Assembly (NCBI GenBank): GCA_027459565.1
Contig: DAIDIA010000147.1
Location: forward strand, 1 to 10,580
Direction of reading: 5' to 3'
DNA length: 10,580 bases
From: Acidimicrobiaceae bacterium
GTDB lineage: Bacteria > Actinomycetota > Acidimicrobiia > Acidimicrobiales > Bog-793
Position numbers and translations under genes: made by a program. Below the pieces are notes generated by a model, which ran no database searches, had not been told where the DNA came from, and saw only the letters and a list, made by a program, of their open reading frames with translations. Positions within the stretch are counted from its first letter, which is position 1; each line of letters begins with the position of its first letter. Below are positions 1 through 7,543 of the stretch, in pieces.

Positions 1-2312
1 GTCAGGGTGAGGATGTCAACGCCGACCTTGAGCGCCTTGAGACGCTCCTTGTGACCCACGCCAAAGCGCTGTTACTCGTCGACGACCAAGAGGCCGAGAT
101 CCTTGAAGATGATCTCCTCGCTGAGAATGCGATGCGTCGCGACCACGACGTCGATCGAGCCGTCTTTGAGGCCGGCGACGACCTGCTTCGCCTGCTGGGT
201 GGTGAGGAAGCGCGAGAGCATCTCCACGCGGACGGGATATCCGGAAAAGCGGTCCGCGAACGTCTGGAAGTGCTGCTGGGCGAGGAGTGTCGTAGGCACG
301 AGCACGACGGCCTGCTTGTTCTCCTGCACGGCCTTGAAGACGGCTCGCACCGCGACCTCGGTCTTTCCAAAGCCGACGTCGCCACAGACGAGGCGGTCCA
401 TGGGAATGGGACGCTCCATGTCCTCCTTGACCTCCGCCATCGCGCGCAGCTGATCGTGGGTCTCGGGAAACGGGAACGCCTGTTCCATCTCGCGCTGCCA
501 TGGGGTGTCCGGGGCAAACGGGTGGCCCGGGCTCGCGTGACGGCGCTGGTACAGAACGACGAGCTCCTGGGCGATCTCGCGCACCGCGTGGCGGACCCGC
601 GAGCGCTGGCGCTGCCACTCCGTCCCATTGAGCCGGCTGAGCGTCGGTGCCTCGCCGCCGGTGTAGGGGGTGATCGAATCGATCTGGTCCGAGGGCACGT
701 AGAGCCTGTCGCCGCCGCGGTATTCAAGGAGGAGATAGTCGCGTTCGACGCCCGAGAGCGACTGGGTCACCAGACCCTGGAACCGTGCCACACCGTGAAC
801 GTGGTGCACCACGTACCCGCCGGGTGCAAGATCGTCGAAGAACCCCTCGACAGCTCGCGCACGCGGACGCGGCACCCGGTGGGGACGGTGTCTCCCGGTG
901 ATGTCTGCCTCAGCGAGAATCGCGATCCCACCGGCCTCGTAGATGAACCCGCGCTCGAGCGATGCGACCACGACGTGGACCATCGCGCGTCGCAGCCGTT
1001 CCTCGTAGCTCCCGGCCTCCGTCTCGTCGCCAAGGAAGAGACGGTCGATCGTCAATCCCTCGGCCTCGAGCACGACCGAGAGCCGCTCGGCGCTTCCGAT
1101 ACCATCCGCGCAGATGATGACGGGCATCTCTTTTCTCACGAGCTCGCCGATGCGTCGCGCGAGCACCGAACCCTCACCGCGCACGACCGGCCAGCCGGTT
1201 GCGCGCACGCCCTCGGCCTCCGGCGACTCCGCGGTCGTCGGCATCGAGATCGTCGGTGCATCGGCCCTCGCGAGCAGATGCTCGAAGTCGACGTGCAGTC
1301 GCGGGAACACCGCGCCCGTGTCGGCGAGTCCGACCCCCCATGTCGAGGCGAGCGAGGTCGCGAGCGCGGCCTCCTCGCCGATGATGTCGAGCGCCCGATC
1401 GCGCATCCGGCGTGGCTCGATCAACACGACGCGATCGTTGGCGCGCAACAGGTCACCGAGGAGCATCTCCTCGTCCTCGAGCCAGGGCAGGAATGACTCG
1501 ATGCCGTCAAAGACCTCGCCGGCGGCGATCCTCGAGAACTGCTCCTGTGCGTAGTGCTCCGACAGGGCGAGACGTGATGCCCGTTCTCGATGGGCACGGG
1601 TGAGGGAGAACTCGCGGCACGCGAAGATCTCCGCCACGTCGAGGTCGCGGACCGAGCGCTGGTCGGCGAGGTCGAACTCGGTCAGGCGATCGATCTCGTC
1701 CCCGAAACAGTCGATCCGGACACCGATCTCCCCCGTGGAGGGGTAGATGTCGACGATGCCGCCGCGCACCGCGATCTCTCCGCGGTGTTCAACCTGATAC
1801 TCGCGTCGGTATCCGAGTTCGACCGCCCGTCGCACGATCTCGTCGACGCCGATCGAGTCGCCCCTCGCGAGCTTGAACGATCCCGCGGGTTCGCCGGAGG
1901 CCATTCTCTGCAACAGCGCCTTGACCGGAGCGACCACGCAGAGCGAGGGAGCCTCCCCGGGGCCAGCGAGATGCTGGGAGTTGATGCGCGCAAGCGTGCG
2001 CATCCGCAGTCCCATGGTCTCGACGTTCGGAGAGACGCGCTCGAAGGGGAGCGTCTCCCACGCGGGAAACGGGTACACCCGCTCCTCGCCGAGGAACGCG
2101 TGCAGCTCGTGGACGAGTCGTTCGGCGTCCTGGGTGGTCGGAGTAGCGAAGAGCACCACCGGTGCGGCCCCGAGATCGGCGATCGACGCGCAGACGAACG
2201 CGCGGATGTTCTCGGAGACGGGAACGAGGGCGTCGTCGGCGCCAAGCATCGCGCCAAGCGCGCGGTCACCGGCCAGGAGACGCGTGAGCGGACGGAGCGG
2301 CGCCCGATTCAT
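1..2312 (-). CDS. mfd: Transcription-repair coupling factor Mfd, 3' end outside window, interrupted by an in-frame TAA
   Basis: Mfd is the SF2 DNA translocase that pushes stalled RNA polymerase off damaged DNA and recruits UvrA. The start is the ATG at 2312, which overlaps the pth stop as ATGA and implies translational coupling. Visible in order: UvrB-like N-terminal region (about residues 1-490, with YPFPAWETLPFERVSPN near 80-96), CarD-like RNA polymerase interaction domain (about 496-555, VHHVHGVARFQG), then the first RecA-like lobe with Walker A GDVGFGKT (644-651), VPTTLLAQQH (about 672-681) and the DE of motif II at 745-746. Codon 747 is TAA (72-74). The same frame then continues QRFGVGHKERLKALKVG to the window edge, exactly as expected for Mfd after DEEQ. 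If the stop is real, the product is 746 aa instead of roughly 1150-1200 and lacks the second motor lobe and C-terminal domain. Identity is certain; functionality is not. Confidence 0.95.
72..74 (-). other. In-frame TAA stop inside the mfd DEEQ motif
   Basis: The minus strand reads GTC GTC GAC GAG TAA CAG CGC TTT GGC, that is V V D E stop Q R F G. The Mfd family has DEEQRFG or DEEHRFG here, so the second Glu of the motif is replaced by ochre. One transversion, GAA to TAA, explains it; the frame is unchanged on both sides. A sequencing or assembly error or a recent nonsense mutation are both possible. Confidence 0.9.
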
Positions 2313-2893
2313 CGGGCGTTGAAGTGCGTCATCGCCCGCGAGACTCCCTCTTCGACGATCATCTCGAGCGCGTCGGCCGCGCGGACGCACGATTCCTCGA
2401 GAACCGCCTGTTCATCTCGCGGGACTCTCCCGAGCACGTAATCCGCCCCGGACATCGCACCCGGAGGCTTTCCCACACCGATCCGGATGCGGCAGAAGTC
2501 GAGTTCGTGAAGGTGCGATCCAATGGAGCGGAGCCCATTGTGGCCCGCCGTCCCGCCTCCGCGCTTGATCCTCACGGTACCCGGCGCGAGATCGAGTTCA
2601 TCGTGAATCACGACGAGATGGGCGAGCGGCGACTCCTCGTCGCCGAGGTAGTGACGCACCAACGGCTTGGCGGCGAGTCCCGATTCATTCATGAATGTCG
2701 TCGGTATGGCGAGAACGACGCGGGTGGCATTGAGCTGCGCGATCGCGACGCGTGCCATCTCCCGCCTCTGTGGGCCAAAGACGACATGGTGGCGCGCCGC
2801 GAGGAGTTCAACGGCTCGCGAGCCGACGTTGTGACGGGTGCGCTCGAAGCGAGTTCCGGGATTGCCCAGTCCAATGACCAAAAGTGCCGTCAT
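2309..2893 (-). CDS. pth: Peptidyl-tRNA hydrolase
   Basis: Cleaves peptidyl-tRNA released prematurely from ribosomes and so recycles tRNA in the cytoplasm. At 194 aa it has the normal family length and all expected motifs: GLGNPG (8-13), TRHNVG with the catalytic His21, FMNESG with Asn69 (67-72), HDELDL with Asp98 (97-102), and GGGTAGHNGLRSI with Asn119. I chose the ATG at 2893; a GTG one codon upstream (2896) is equally possible, and neither has a clear Shine-Dalgarno sequence. It begins 45 bp after the rplY stop, with no convincing terminator between, and its TGA overlaps the mfd ATG by 4 nt. The rplY-pth-mfd order is the classical one and suggests co-transcription. Confidence 0.96.
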   Translation of the reverse strand: MTALLVIGLGNPGTRFERTRHNVGSRAVELLAARHHVVFGPQRREMARVAIAQLNATRVVLAIPTTFMNESGLAAKPLVRHYLGDEESPLAHLVVIHDELDLAPGTVRIKRGGGTAGHNGLRSIGSHLHELDFCRIRIGVGKPPGAMSGADYVLGRVPRDEQAVLEESCVRAADALEMIVEEGVSRAMTHFNAR

Positions 2894-2938
2894 CACATGA
2901 TCGTGGAGCCCGGTGCGGCCGAGGAGACCGAGGGTGGC

Positions 2939-3565
2939 TTAACTGCCCTCGGTCGTAGCTGGCTCTTCGGCGGCGGGCGTCTCGCCCGGAGTCTCGGCCT
3001 CGATGGTTCCGCGTGGGGCGATCGCCGTCGCGACCGTGGTCTCGGGATCGACATCAAAGATGACGCCCGCGGGAACGGCGATCTCGCTGACGCGGATCGC
3101 GTGTCCAAGCTCAAGATGCGAGATGTCGATCTCGAGGTGCGCAGGGATGTCCGCAGGCTTTGCCTTCACGTGCAAGGTGAAGAGCGCCTGGTCCACATTG
3201 CCACCTGCCCGTGTGACATTGAGGGCCTCGCCCACCAAGACGAGGGGAACCTCGGCGGAGACGACCTCGTCGCGGTTGACAACGAGGAAATCGACGTGGG
3301 CAATGGTCCGGCGGATCGGATGACGCTGGAGGTCGCGCGCCATCGCGAGGTGCTTCTCCTTCCCGATCTTGAGATCGAAAAGCACGTTCTCGCCGGCATC
3401 GGTCGCGAAGGCCTGACGAAGCGCCCGGCTGTCAACGCTGATCGCGATCGGCTGCTCACCGTGGCCATAGACGACAGCGGGGATCCGGCCCGATGCGCGA
3501 AGGCGACGCGATGCGCTGCTCCCCTGTTCGTTCCTTTGCTCGGCAACGAGAGCTATATCGGCCAT
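2939..3565 (-). CDS. rplY: 50S ribosomal protein L25/general stress protein Ctc
   Basis: Binds 5S rRNA in the large ribosomal subunit. The 208-aa product is the long (Ctc/TL5) form. The N-terminal L25 domain (about 3-92) contains SRRLRASGRIPAVVYGHG and ends in HVDFLVV, typical of the 5S-binding beta-barrel. The C-terminal beta domain (about 100-188) has IDISHLELGHAIRVSEI, the family signature. The last 20 residues are a low-complexity tail rich in Ala, Glu, Thr and Pro. The ATG at 3565 is preferred over an upstream in-frame ATG (3655), because GAGGAG lies 9 nt before it and homologues start here with MADI. The upstream spacer (3566-3733) has a good -10 box and nested inverted repeats, so the gene may have its own promoter besides read-through from prs. 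Confidence 0.95.
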   Translation of the reverse strand: MADIALVAEQRNEQGSSASRRLRASGRIPAVVYGHGEQPIAISVDSRALRQAFATDAGENVLFDLKIGKEKHLAMARDLQRHPIRRTIAHVDFLVVNRDEVVSAEVPLVLVGEALNVTRAGGNVDQALFTLHVKAKPADIPAHLEIDISHLELGHAIRVSEIAVPAGVIFDVDPETTVATAIAPRGTIEAETPGETPAAEEPATTEGS

Positions 3566-3733
3566 GGTGACGCGCTCCTCTTGGGCGAATTCGCAGTTGA
3601 CCGCCGACAACTTTGCCGACAGGGGCCCAAACATCCGTCGCTCGGGCGTATCCATTCTAGGCGATGGCGCAACCCCCGCTCACACCACCCCGTGCCCGGC
3701 TACGGGTTCAATGAATACGTGGGTCTCCGGTGC
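3566..3733 (-). promoter_or_regulatory. 168-bp prs-rplY spacer: candidate rplY promoter and structured leader
   Basis: No gene is seen in this gap. On the minus strand TAGAAT (3659-3654) is a strong -10 match. GTGAGC (3683-3678), 18 nt upstream, is a weak -35 (3 of 6 positions). A transcript starting near 3647 would have a leader of about 80 nt. That leader holds an outer inverted repeat TTGGGC/GCCCAA (3581-3586 with 3625-3630) and an inner one AGTTG/CAACT (3595-3599 with 3608-3612, 8-nt loop). The outer stem ends right beside the GAGGAG ribosome binding site (3575-3580). This could modulate rplY translation; that role is inference. Confidence 0.45.
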
Positions 3734-4705
3734 TCACGAGAGGTTCTGGCCACCGAAGATCTCCGAGACCGAGGAGTCGGTGAAGACCGCGTTGATGGCG
3801 TCTGCGATGACCGGCGCGACCGAGAGCACCTCGAGATTGGCGATCGGTCGGCTCATGTCCACGGGCAGCGTGTTCGTCACGACGATCCGCGAGATCGGAG
3901 CCGCGAGAAGCCGCTCGCGCGCGGGATCGGACAGCACGGGATGGGTTGCCATCACCCAGACGTCGGTCGCGCCGGCGTCGACGAGGCGCCCCGCGGCGGC
4001 GCAGACCGTCCCCGCGGTGTCGATCATGTCGTCGATGATCACGCAACGTCGGCCCTCGACCGATCCGATCACCTCGAGCGCCTCGACGGTGTTGATCTGT
4101 CCCTTGGGGCGTCGCTTGTGCACGAAGGCAAGGTCCGCGCCGAGCTGCTGGGCAAACCGTTCGGCGACTTTGACCCGACCGGCATCCGGGGAGACGATCA
4201 CCATCTCTTCGGGATTGTCGCGGCGCAGATACTCGAGCAGAACCGGAGCCGCGGTGAGGTGGTCGACGGGAAAGTCGAAGAATCCCTGGATCTGGCCCGA
4301 GTGCAGGTCGATGCTGACCACCCGCGTCGCACCCGCCGCAGTCAGGAGGTCCGCGAGCAACTTGGCGGTGATCGGTTCGCGACCTGCGGACTTGCGGTCC
4401 TGGCGCGAGTATCCGTAGTACGGACACACGGCGATGATCTGGTGCGCCGACGCGCGCTTGGCTGCATCGATCATGATCAGCTGTTCCATGATCGAGTCAT
4501 TGACCGGCCGGCAGTGCGTCTGGACGATGAAGACGTCGGAACCTCGGATCGAGTCGTCGTAGCGGCAGTGGATCTGACCGTCCGCGAACTCGGTGAGATG
4601 GGCCTCGCCGATCTCGATCCCAAGACAGCTGGCGATCTCGCGGGCGAGTGCCGGGTGCGAACGACCGCTGAACAGTTCGAGGCGCCGCTGCGGCACTAAC
4701 TCCAT
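3734..4705 (-). CDS. prs: Ribose-phosphate pyrophosphokinase (PRPP synthetase)
   Basis: Makes 5-phosphoribosyl-1-pyrophosphate from ribose-5-phosphate and ATP, feeding purine, pyrimidine, histidine, tryptophan and NAD synthesis. The 323-aa length is normal for a class I bacterial enzyme. Visible: FADGQIHCRYDDSIRG (40-55), the QTHCRPVNDSIMEQL region (62-76), CPYYGYSRQDRK (94-105) for ATP binding, DLHSGQIQGFF with the metal-binding His (133-143), the flexible catalytic loop HKRRP (196-200), and the PRPP-binding loop DDMIDTAGT (225-233). The ATG at 4705 is preceded by AAAGGGA, 7 nt upstream. It lies 101 bp after the glmU stop and is probably part of the same operon, since glmU-prs adjacency is conserved in Gram-positive bacteria. 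Nothing is missing. Confidence 0.97.
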   Translation of the reverse strand: MELVPQRRLELFSGRSHPALAREIASCLGIEIGEAHLTEFADGQIHCRYDDSIRGSDVFIVQTHCRPVNDSIMEQLIMIDAAKRASAHQIIAVCPYYGYSRQDRKSAGREPITAKLLADLLTAAGATRVVSIDLHSGQIQGFFDFPVDHLTAAPVLLEYLRRDNPEEMVIVSPDAGRVKVAERFAQQLGADLAFVHKRRPKGQINTVEALEVIGSVEGRRCVIIDDMIDTAGTVCAAAGRLVDAGATDVWVMATHPVLSDPARERLLAAPISRIVVTNTLPVDMSRPIANLEVLSVAPVIADAINAVFTDSSVSEIFGGQNLS

Positions 4706-4806
4706 GGGAGATCCCTTTCACTGAAAGATTTCGCCAACCGACGATTCACGCGCAACATCGATCGACTCAATGCGCCTCCTCGACGTTCCGACGCCTACAA
4801 ACTAGG
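4706..4806. other. glmU-prs spacer, nothing firm
   Basis: This 101-bp gap contains the prs ribosome binding site but no hairpin with a T-run and no convincing promoter. TTGAGT on the minus strand (near 4770) has no good -10 partner. There is no room for the missing GlmU C-terminal 90 residues, and no frame here encodes the expected acetyltransferase motifs, so a simple frameshift does not explain the short GlmU. Confidence 0.5.
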
Positions 4807-5955
4807 TCAGAAGGGAGTGGCCGTTGAGAAGTACGGGCCCGTGACCTCGCCATCGGCAACCGACGATCCCGGAGCCAGAACGGCAAACGGTCCGACATCG
4901 GCGTTCGCGCCGATCTGGGCACGACGCGCGTCCACCGAGCGGAGTGTCGCGCCACAGCCGACGGTCGTGTCGACGAGGTGGCAGTCCGGTCCCATGGTCA
5001 CGCCGCTCCCGATCACGGTCTTGCCTTCGAGTACGACGTTCGGATAGATGATGACCTCGTCGCCAAGCTCGACGGTGGTGTCGAGGTAGACCGCACGGGG
5101 GTTCAACATCGAGACGCCGCGGCGCATCCATGCGCCGTTGATCCGGTCGCGGAGTGTCTCTTGCGCGATGGCGAGCTGCAACTGGTCGTTCACGCCCGCA
5201 ACCTCGCGAGCGTCGTCGACGACCATCGATCCAACGGAGTATCCCGCGTCTCCAAGTACGCCGATGACGTCGGTGAGGTAGTACTCGCCCTGCGCATTGT
5301 CGGGAAGAATGCGACGAAGGCTGGGCGCGAGAAGCGCGGGATCGAAGCAGTAGATGGAGGTACCGACCTCGCGGATCTCGCGCTCATCATCCGTGGCGTC
5401 GCGGTGTTCGACGATTCTCGAGACGCGTCCGTTCCTCGATCTGACGATCCGGCCATAGCCCGTCGGATCCTCCATCACCGCGCTGAGCAGCGTGGCACCG
5501 GCGCGCTGACTCCGGTGCAGCTCGACGAGGCGGCGGAGCGTCTCGGGACGGACCAGGGGTGCGTCGCCGGGAAGCACGATCAACTCGCCCTCGTCGGGCT
5601 CTCTGCCCCGGTCGAACCCGGTCAGGCCGACCGCGACGGCATCGCCGGTTCCACGTCGCTCGTGTTGTTCGACAAAGCTCAGCGGGAGACCCGCAGGAGC
5701 CTCCGCCTCGACTGCCTTGACCACCTCGACGCTCTGGAATCCGACGACCACGACGACCTCGTCGACACCAAGCTCGCTGAGACAGTCGAGCACGTGCAGG
5801 ACCATCGGGCGACCACACAGCCGATGCAGCGGCTTCGGAGTCGACGAGCGCATGCGCGAACCCTCCCCAGCCGCAAGGACGATCGCCCGGATTGGCTGAG
5901 GGTTCATCTCCCCATTCTTCAGCAATTCCCGAGCGACTGTCTCGCGAAAGGGCAT
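4807..5955 (-). CDS. glmU: GlmU-type N-acetylglucosamine-1-phosphate uridyltransferase lacking the acetyltransferase active site
   Basis: GlmU normally acetylates GlcN-1-P and then uridylates it to UDP-GlcNAc for cell-wall synthesis. Numbered from the internal ATG at 5907, the nucleotidyltransferase domain has LAAGEGSRM (11-19), PKPL (24-27), VEQHERRGTGDAV (79-91), LPGDAPL (112-118), PTGYGRI (138-144), IVEH (165-168), NAQGEYYLTDVI (204-215) and GVND (238-241). A short left-handed beta-helix follows (about 265-350) and the protein stops at 366 aa; typical GlmU has 450-460. The acetyltransferase His, Lys, Tyr and Asn region is absent, and the LRPG motif reads LAPG. The usual Asn-Thr-Gly sugar contact reads Gly-Thr-Ser (182-184). 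I give the ATG at 5955 because GGAG lies 6-7 nt before it. The ATG at 5907 fits family length better, but its GGGGAG abuts the codon. Gene order with prs supports glmU. Confidence 0.85.
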   Translation of the reverse strand: MPFRETVARELLKNGEMNPQPIRAIVLAAGEGSRMRSSTPKPLHRLCGRPMVLHVLDCLSELGVDEVVVVVGFQSVEVVKAVEAEAPAGLPLSFVEQHERRGTGDAVAVGLTGFDRGREPDEGELIVLPGDAPLVRPETLRRLVELHRSQRAGATLLSAVMEDPTGYGRIVRSRNGRVSRIVEHRDATDDEREIREVGTSIYCFDPALLAPSLRRILPDNAQGEYYLTDVIGVLGDAGYSVGSMVVDDAREVAGVNDQLQLAIAQETLRDRINGAWMRRGVSMLNPRAVYLDTTVELGDEVIIYPNVVLEGKTVIGSGVTMGPDCHLVDTTVGCGATLRSVDARRAQIGANADVGPFAVLAPGSSVADGEVTGPYFSTATPF

Positions 5956-6014
5956 CAAATGCTCCGGAGACCACCACCCAAGAACGGGGGAAGGTCACCC
6001 CGAGGTAGTTCCTT

Positions 6015-6043
6015 AGGCTAGGAAAGTACCCCCAACTTTGCTA
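6015..6043 (-). promoter_or_regulatory. Candidate glmU-operon promoter
   Basis: On the minus strand TAGCAA (6043-6038, weak -35) is followed after 17 nt by TAGCCT (6020-6015, TANNNT-type -10). A transcript would start near 6008 and have a leader of about 50 nt to the ATG at 5955. The leader carries a small inverted repeat CGGGG/CCCCG (5985-5989 with 5998-6002). The -35 overlaps the divergent marR -10 box. Prediction from consensus only. Confidence 0.35.
6023..6039. promoter_or_regulatory. Candidate MarR operator (inverted repeat)
   Basis: AAAGT-N7-ACTTT, a 17-bp imperfect palindrome of the size MarR dimers usually bind. It lies just upstream of the marR -10 box and inside the 17-nt spacer of the candidate glmU promoter. 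MarR proteins commonly repress their own gene from such sites; binding here is inference. Confidence 0.4.
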
Positions 6044-6047
6044 CGGT
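6042..6047 (+). promoter_or_regulatory. marR -10 box of a presumed leaderless promoter
   Basis: TACGGT (TANNNT) ends exactly 6 nt before the marR ATG at 6054, placing the transcription start on the A of ATG. No Shine-Dalgarno sequence precedes the start codon, which fits a leaderless mRNA, common in actinobacteria. No good -35 is visible. The box is also one arm of a TACGG-TCG-CCGTA palindrome (6042-6054) that reaches the start codon. Confidence 0.5.
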
Positions 6048-6053
6048 CGCCGT

Positions 6054-6512
6054 ATGGCCATTGACTCCCAGCACCAGCCGGCTGCCGACCATTCCCATAC
6101 AGACGAACTCCTCGCGAGCGCACTGCGGATGGTCGTCATGCGTCTCGCGCGTCGTCTTCGTGCCGAACGCAGCGACGACACCCTCGGACTCTCGCAGATG
6201 AGCGCGCTGTCGTCACTCATGCATGGCCCGCTTTCGCCAACCGCACTCGCACAGGCGGAACGGATCCAGCCCCCATCGATGACCAGGGTCATCACGGCGC
6301 TCGAGGCGCGCGGCCTGATCAATCGCGAGGAGCACGAGACCGACAAGCGCCAGTCGGTCATCGCGATCACCAGCGCCGGACGCAAGATCGTCGAGGACGA
6401 CCGCGTGCGACGAAAGGTCTGGCTCGCCGAGATCCTCGAGACACTCGAGGAGAGCGACCGCCACGCGCTCCGCGAGGCACTCCCGGTTCTGGAGCGCATC
6501 ACCAACTCCTGA
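6054..6512 (+). CDS. MarR family winged-helix transcriptional regulator
   Basis: A 152-aa DNA-binding dimeric regulator, normal length for the family. The helix-turn-helix lies at about 50-93 (LSQMSALSSL, LSPTALAQAERIQPPSMTRVITALEARGLI) and is followed by the wing with REEHETDKRQSVIAITSAG (about 95-113), the typical DxR wing pattern. Flanking helices at both ends form the dimer interface. The ATG at 6054 has no Shine-Dalgarno sequence but sits 6 nt after a -10 box, so leaderless translation is likely. It is divergent from glmU and followed after 46 bp by a D-2-hydroxyacid dehydrogenase gene, probably in the same transcript. The effector is unknown; MarR proteins usually respond to phenolics, oxidants or metabolites. 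Confidence 0.93.
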   Translation: MAIDSQHQPAADHSHTDELLASALRMVVMRLARRLRAERSDDTLGLSQMSALSSLMHGPLSPTALAQAERIQPPSMTRVITALEARGLINREEHETDKRQSVIAITSAGRKIVEDDRVRRKVWLAEILETLEESDRHALREALPVLERITNS

Positions 6513-6558
6513 GCCATCTCTTTCGGTCCACACGGCGTACGCGTCCAAGGGGAAGAAG

Positions 6559-7524
6559 ATGACACGACTCGCAATTCTTGACGACTACCAGAACGCCGCC
6601 GGACGATTGGTTGACTGGCCGTCGCTCGGTCACGGTGTCGACATCGTCATATTCCACGAGCGTCTTGTCGGCGATGAGCTCGTCGAGGCGCTCGCCGACT
6701 TTGACATCATCGTCGTGATGCGCGAGCGCACGCTCTTGTCGCGAGAGGTGCTTTCACAACTCCCGAAGCTTCGACTGATTGCGACCAACGGAATGGCGAA
6801 CGCGGCGATCGATCTCGTCGCAACAACGGAACTGGGAATCCTCGTCTCCGGGACGTCGAGCGGTCTCCATTCCACCGTCGAGATCGCCTGGGCGCTGATC
6901 CTCTCGACCATCAAGCGCATGCCGCGCGCCGACAACGACACGCGTGCCGGACGCTGGCAGACATTTCTTCCCGGAGATCTCGCGGGAGCAACCCTTGGAC
7001 TCGTCGGGCTCGGACGCCTCGGAGCGGCGATGGTGCCGATCGCCAGAGCCTTCTCGCTCAACGTCGTCGCATGGAGCCAGAACCTCACCTCCAGTCGGGT
7101 CGACGAGGTCGGCGTCGACCTCGTCACCAAGGCGGACCTGATGCGCGAGAGCGACATCATCTCCGTCCACCTTCGCCTCAGTGCCCGCACGACGGGACTG
7201 ATTGGCGCACCAGAGCTCGCCCTGATGCGTCCCCATGCGATCGTGGTGAACACCAGTCGCGGTCCCATCGTCGACGAAGGGGCGCTGATCGACGCGCTAC
7301 GCGGGGGCCGGATCGGCGGAGCGGGTCTCGATGTCTATGACCAAGAACCACTCCCGCCCGGGCATCCGCTCTGCACACTCGACAACGTCGTGCTCAGCCC
7401 CCATCTCGGTTACGCGAGCGAGGCGAACCTCCGCGACTATCTCCAGGCCTCGTTTGACAACGTCGCCGCCTACCTCAATGGCGAGCCGCGACATCTTCTC
7501 GGTGGAGACTCCGCGCTGCGCTGA
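6559..7524 (+). CDS. D-2-hydroxyacid dehydrogenase family protein (3-phosphoglycerate dehydrogenase-like)
   Basis: A predicted cytoplasmic NAD(P)-dependent oxidoreductase that interconverts a 2-keto acid and a D-2-hydroxy acid. The 321-aa chain has the split catalytic domain (about 1-100 and 290-321, beginning with LAILDDYQ) around a Rossmann domain with GLGRLG (150-155). The catalytic triad is visible: Arg234 in NTSRGPIVDE, Glu263 in DVYDQEPLP and His282 in LSPHLGYAS. It lacks the ACT/ASB regulatory extension of SerA, so it is not the long serine-pathway enzyme. The N-terminal style resembles the PGDH-like subgroup found in many actinobacteria and proteobacteria, whose substrate is mostly unknown. 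The ATG at 6559 has AAGGGG 6 nt upstream. It follows marR by 46 bp and may be controlled by it. Its stop is 19 bp from the convergent gene's stop, with no obvious terminator. Confidence 0.93.
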   Translation: MTRLAILDDYQNAAGRLVDWPSLGHGVDIVIFHERLVGDELVEALADFDIIVVMRERTLLSREVLSQLPKLRLIATNGMANAAIDLVATTELGILVSGTSSGLHSTVEIAWALILSTIKRMPRADNDTRAGRWQTFLPGDLAGATLGLVGLGRLGAAMVPIARAFSLNVVAWSQNLTSSRVDEVGVDLVTKADLMRESDIISVHLRLSARTTGLIGAPELALMRPHAIVVNTSRGPIVDEGALIDALRGGRIGGAGLDVYDQEPLPPGHPLCTLDNVVLSPHLGYASEANLRDYLQASFDNVAAYLNGEPRHLLGGDSALR

Positions 7525-7543
7525 ACCTCGGGACGCGCGACAG

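Noticed and set aside
72..74. Recoding of the mfd stop (selenocysteine, pyrrolysine or altered code)
   Set aside because: The codon is TAA, not TGA or TAG; the family residue here is Glu, and rplY uses TAA as its normal stop.
51..1496. A 481-codon plus-strand open frame opposite mfd
   Set aside because: Antisense to unmistakable Mfd sequence, with no recognisable motif or ribosome binding site.
2324..4699. A 791-codon open frame on the plus strand
   Set aside because: It runs antisense through pth, rplY and most of prs, all with clear family motifs. It shows no domain of its own and has the Arg/Asp/Gly-rich composition typical of antisense frames in high-GC DNA.
4978..6021. A 347-codon plus-strand open frame opposite glmU
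   Set aside because: Antisense shadow of GlmU; it would also cross the divergent promoter region.
7525..7543. A bidirectional terminator between the convergent genes
   Set aside because: The 19-bp gap has no stable inverted repeat or T-run.
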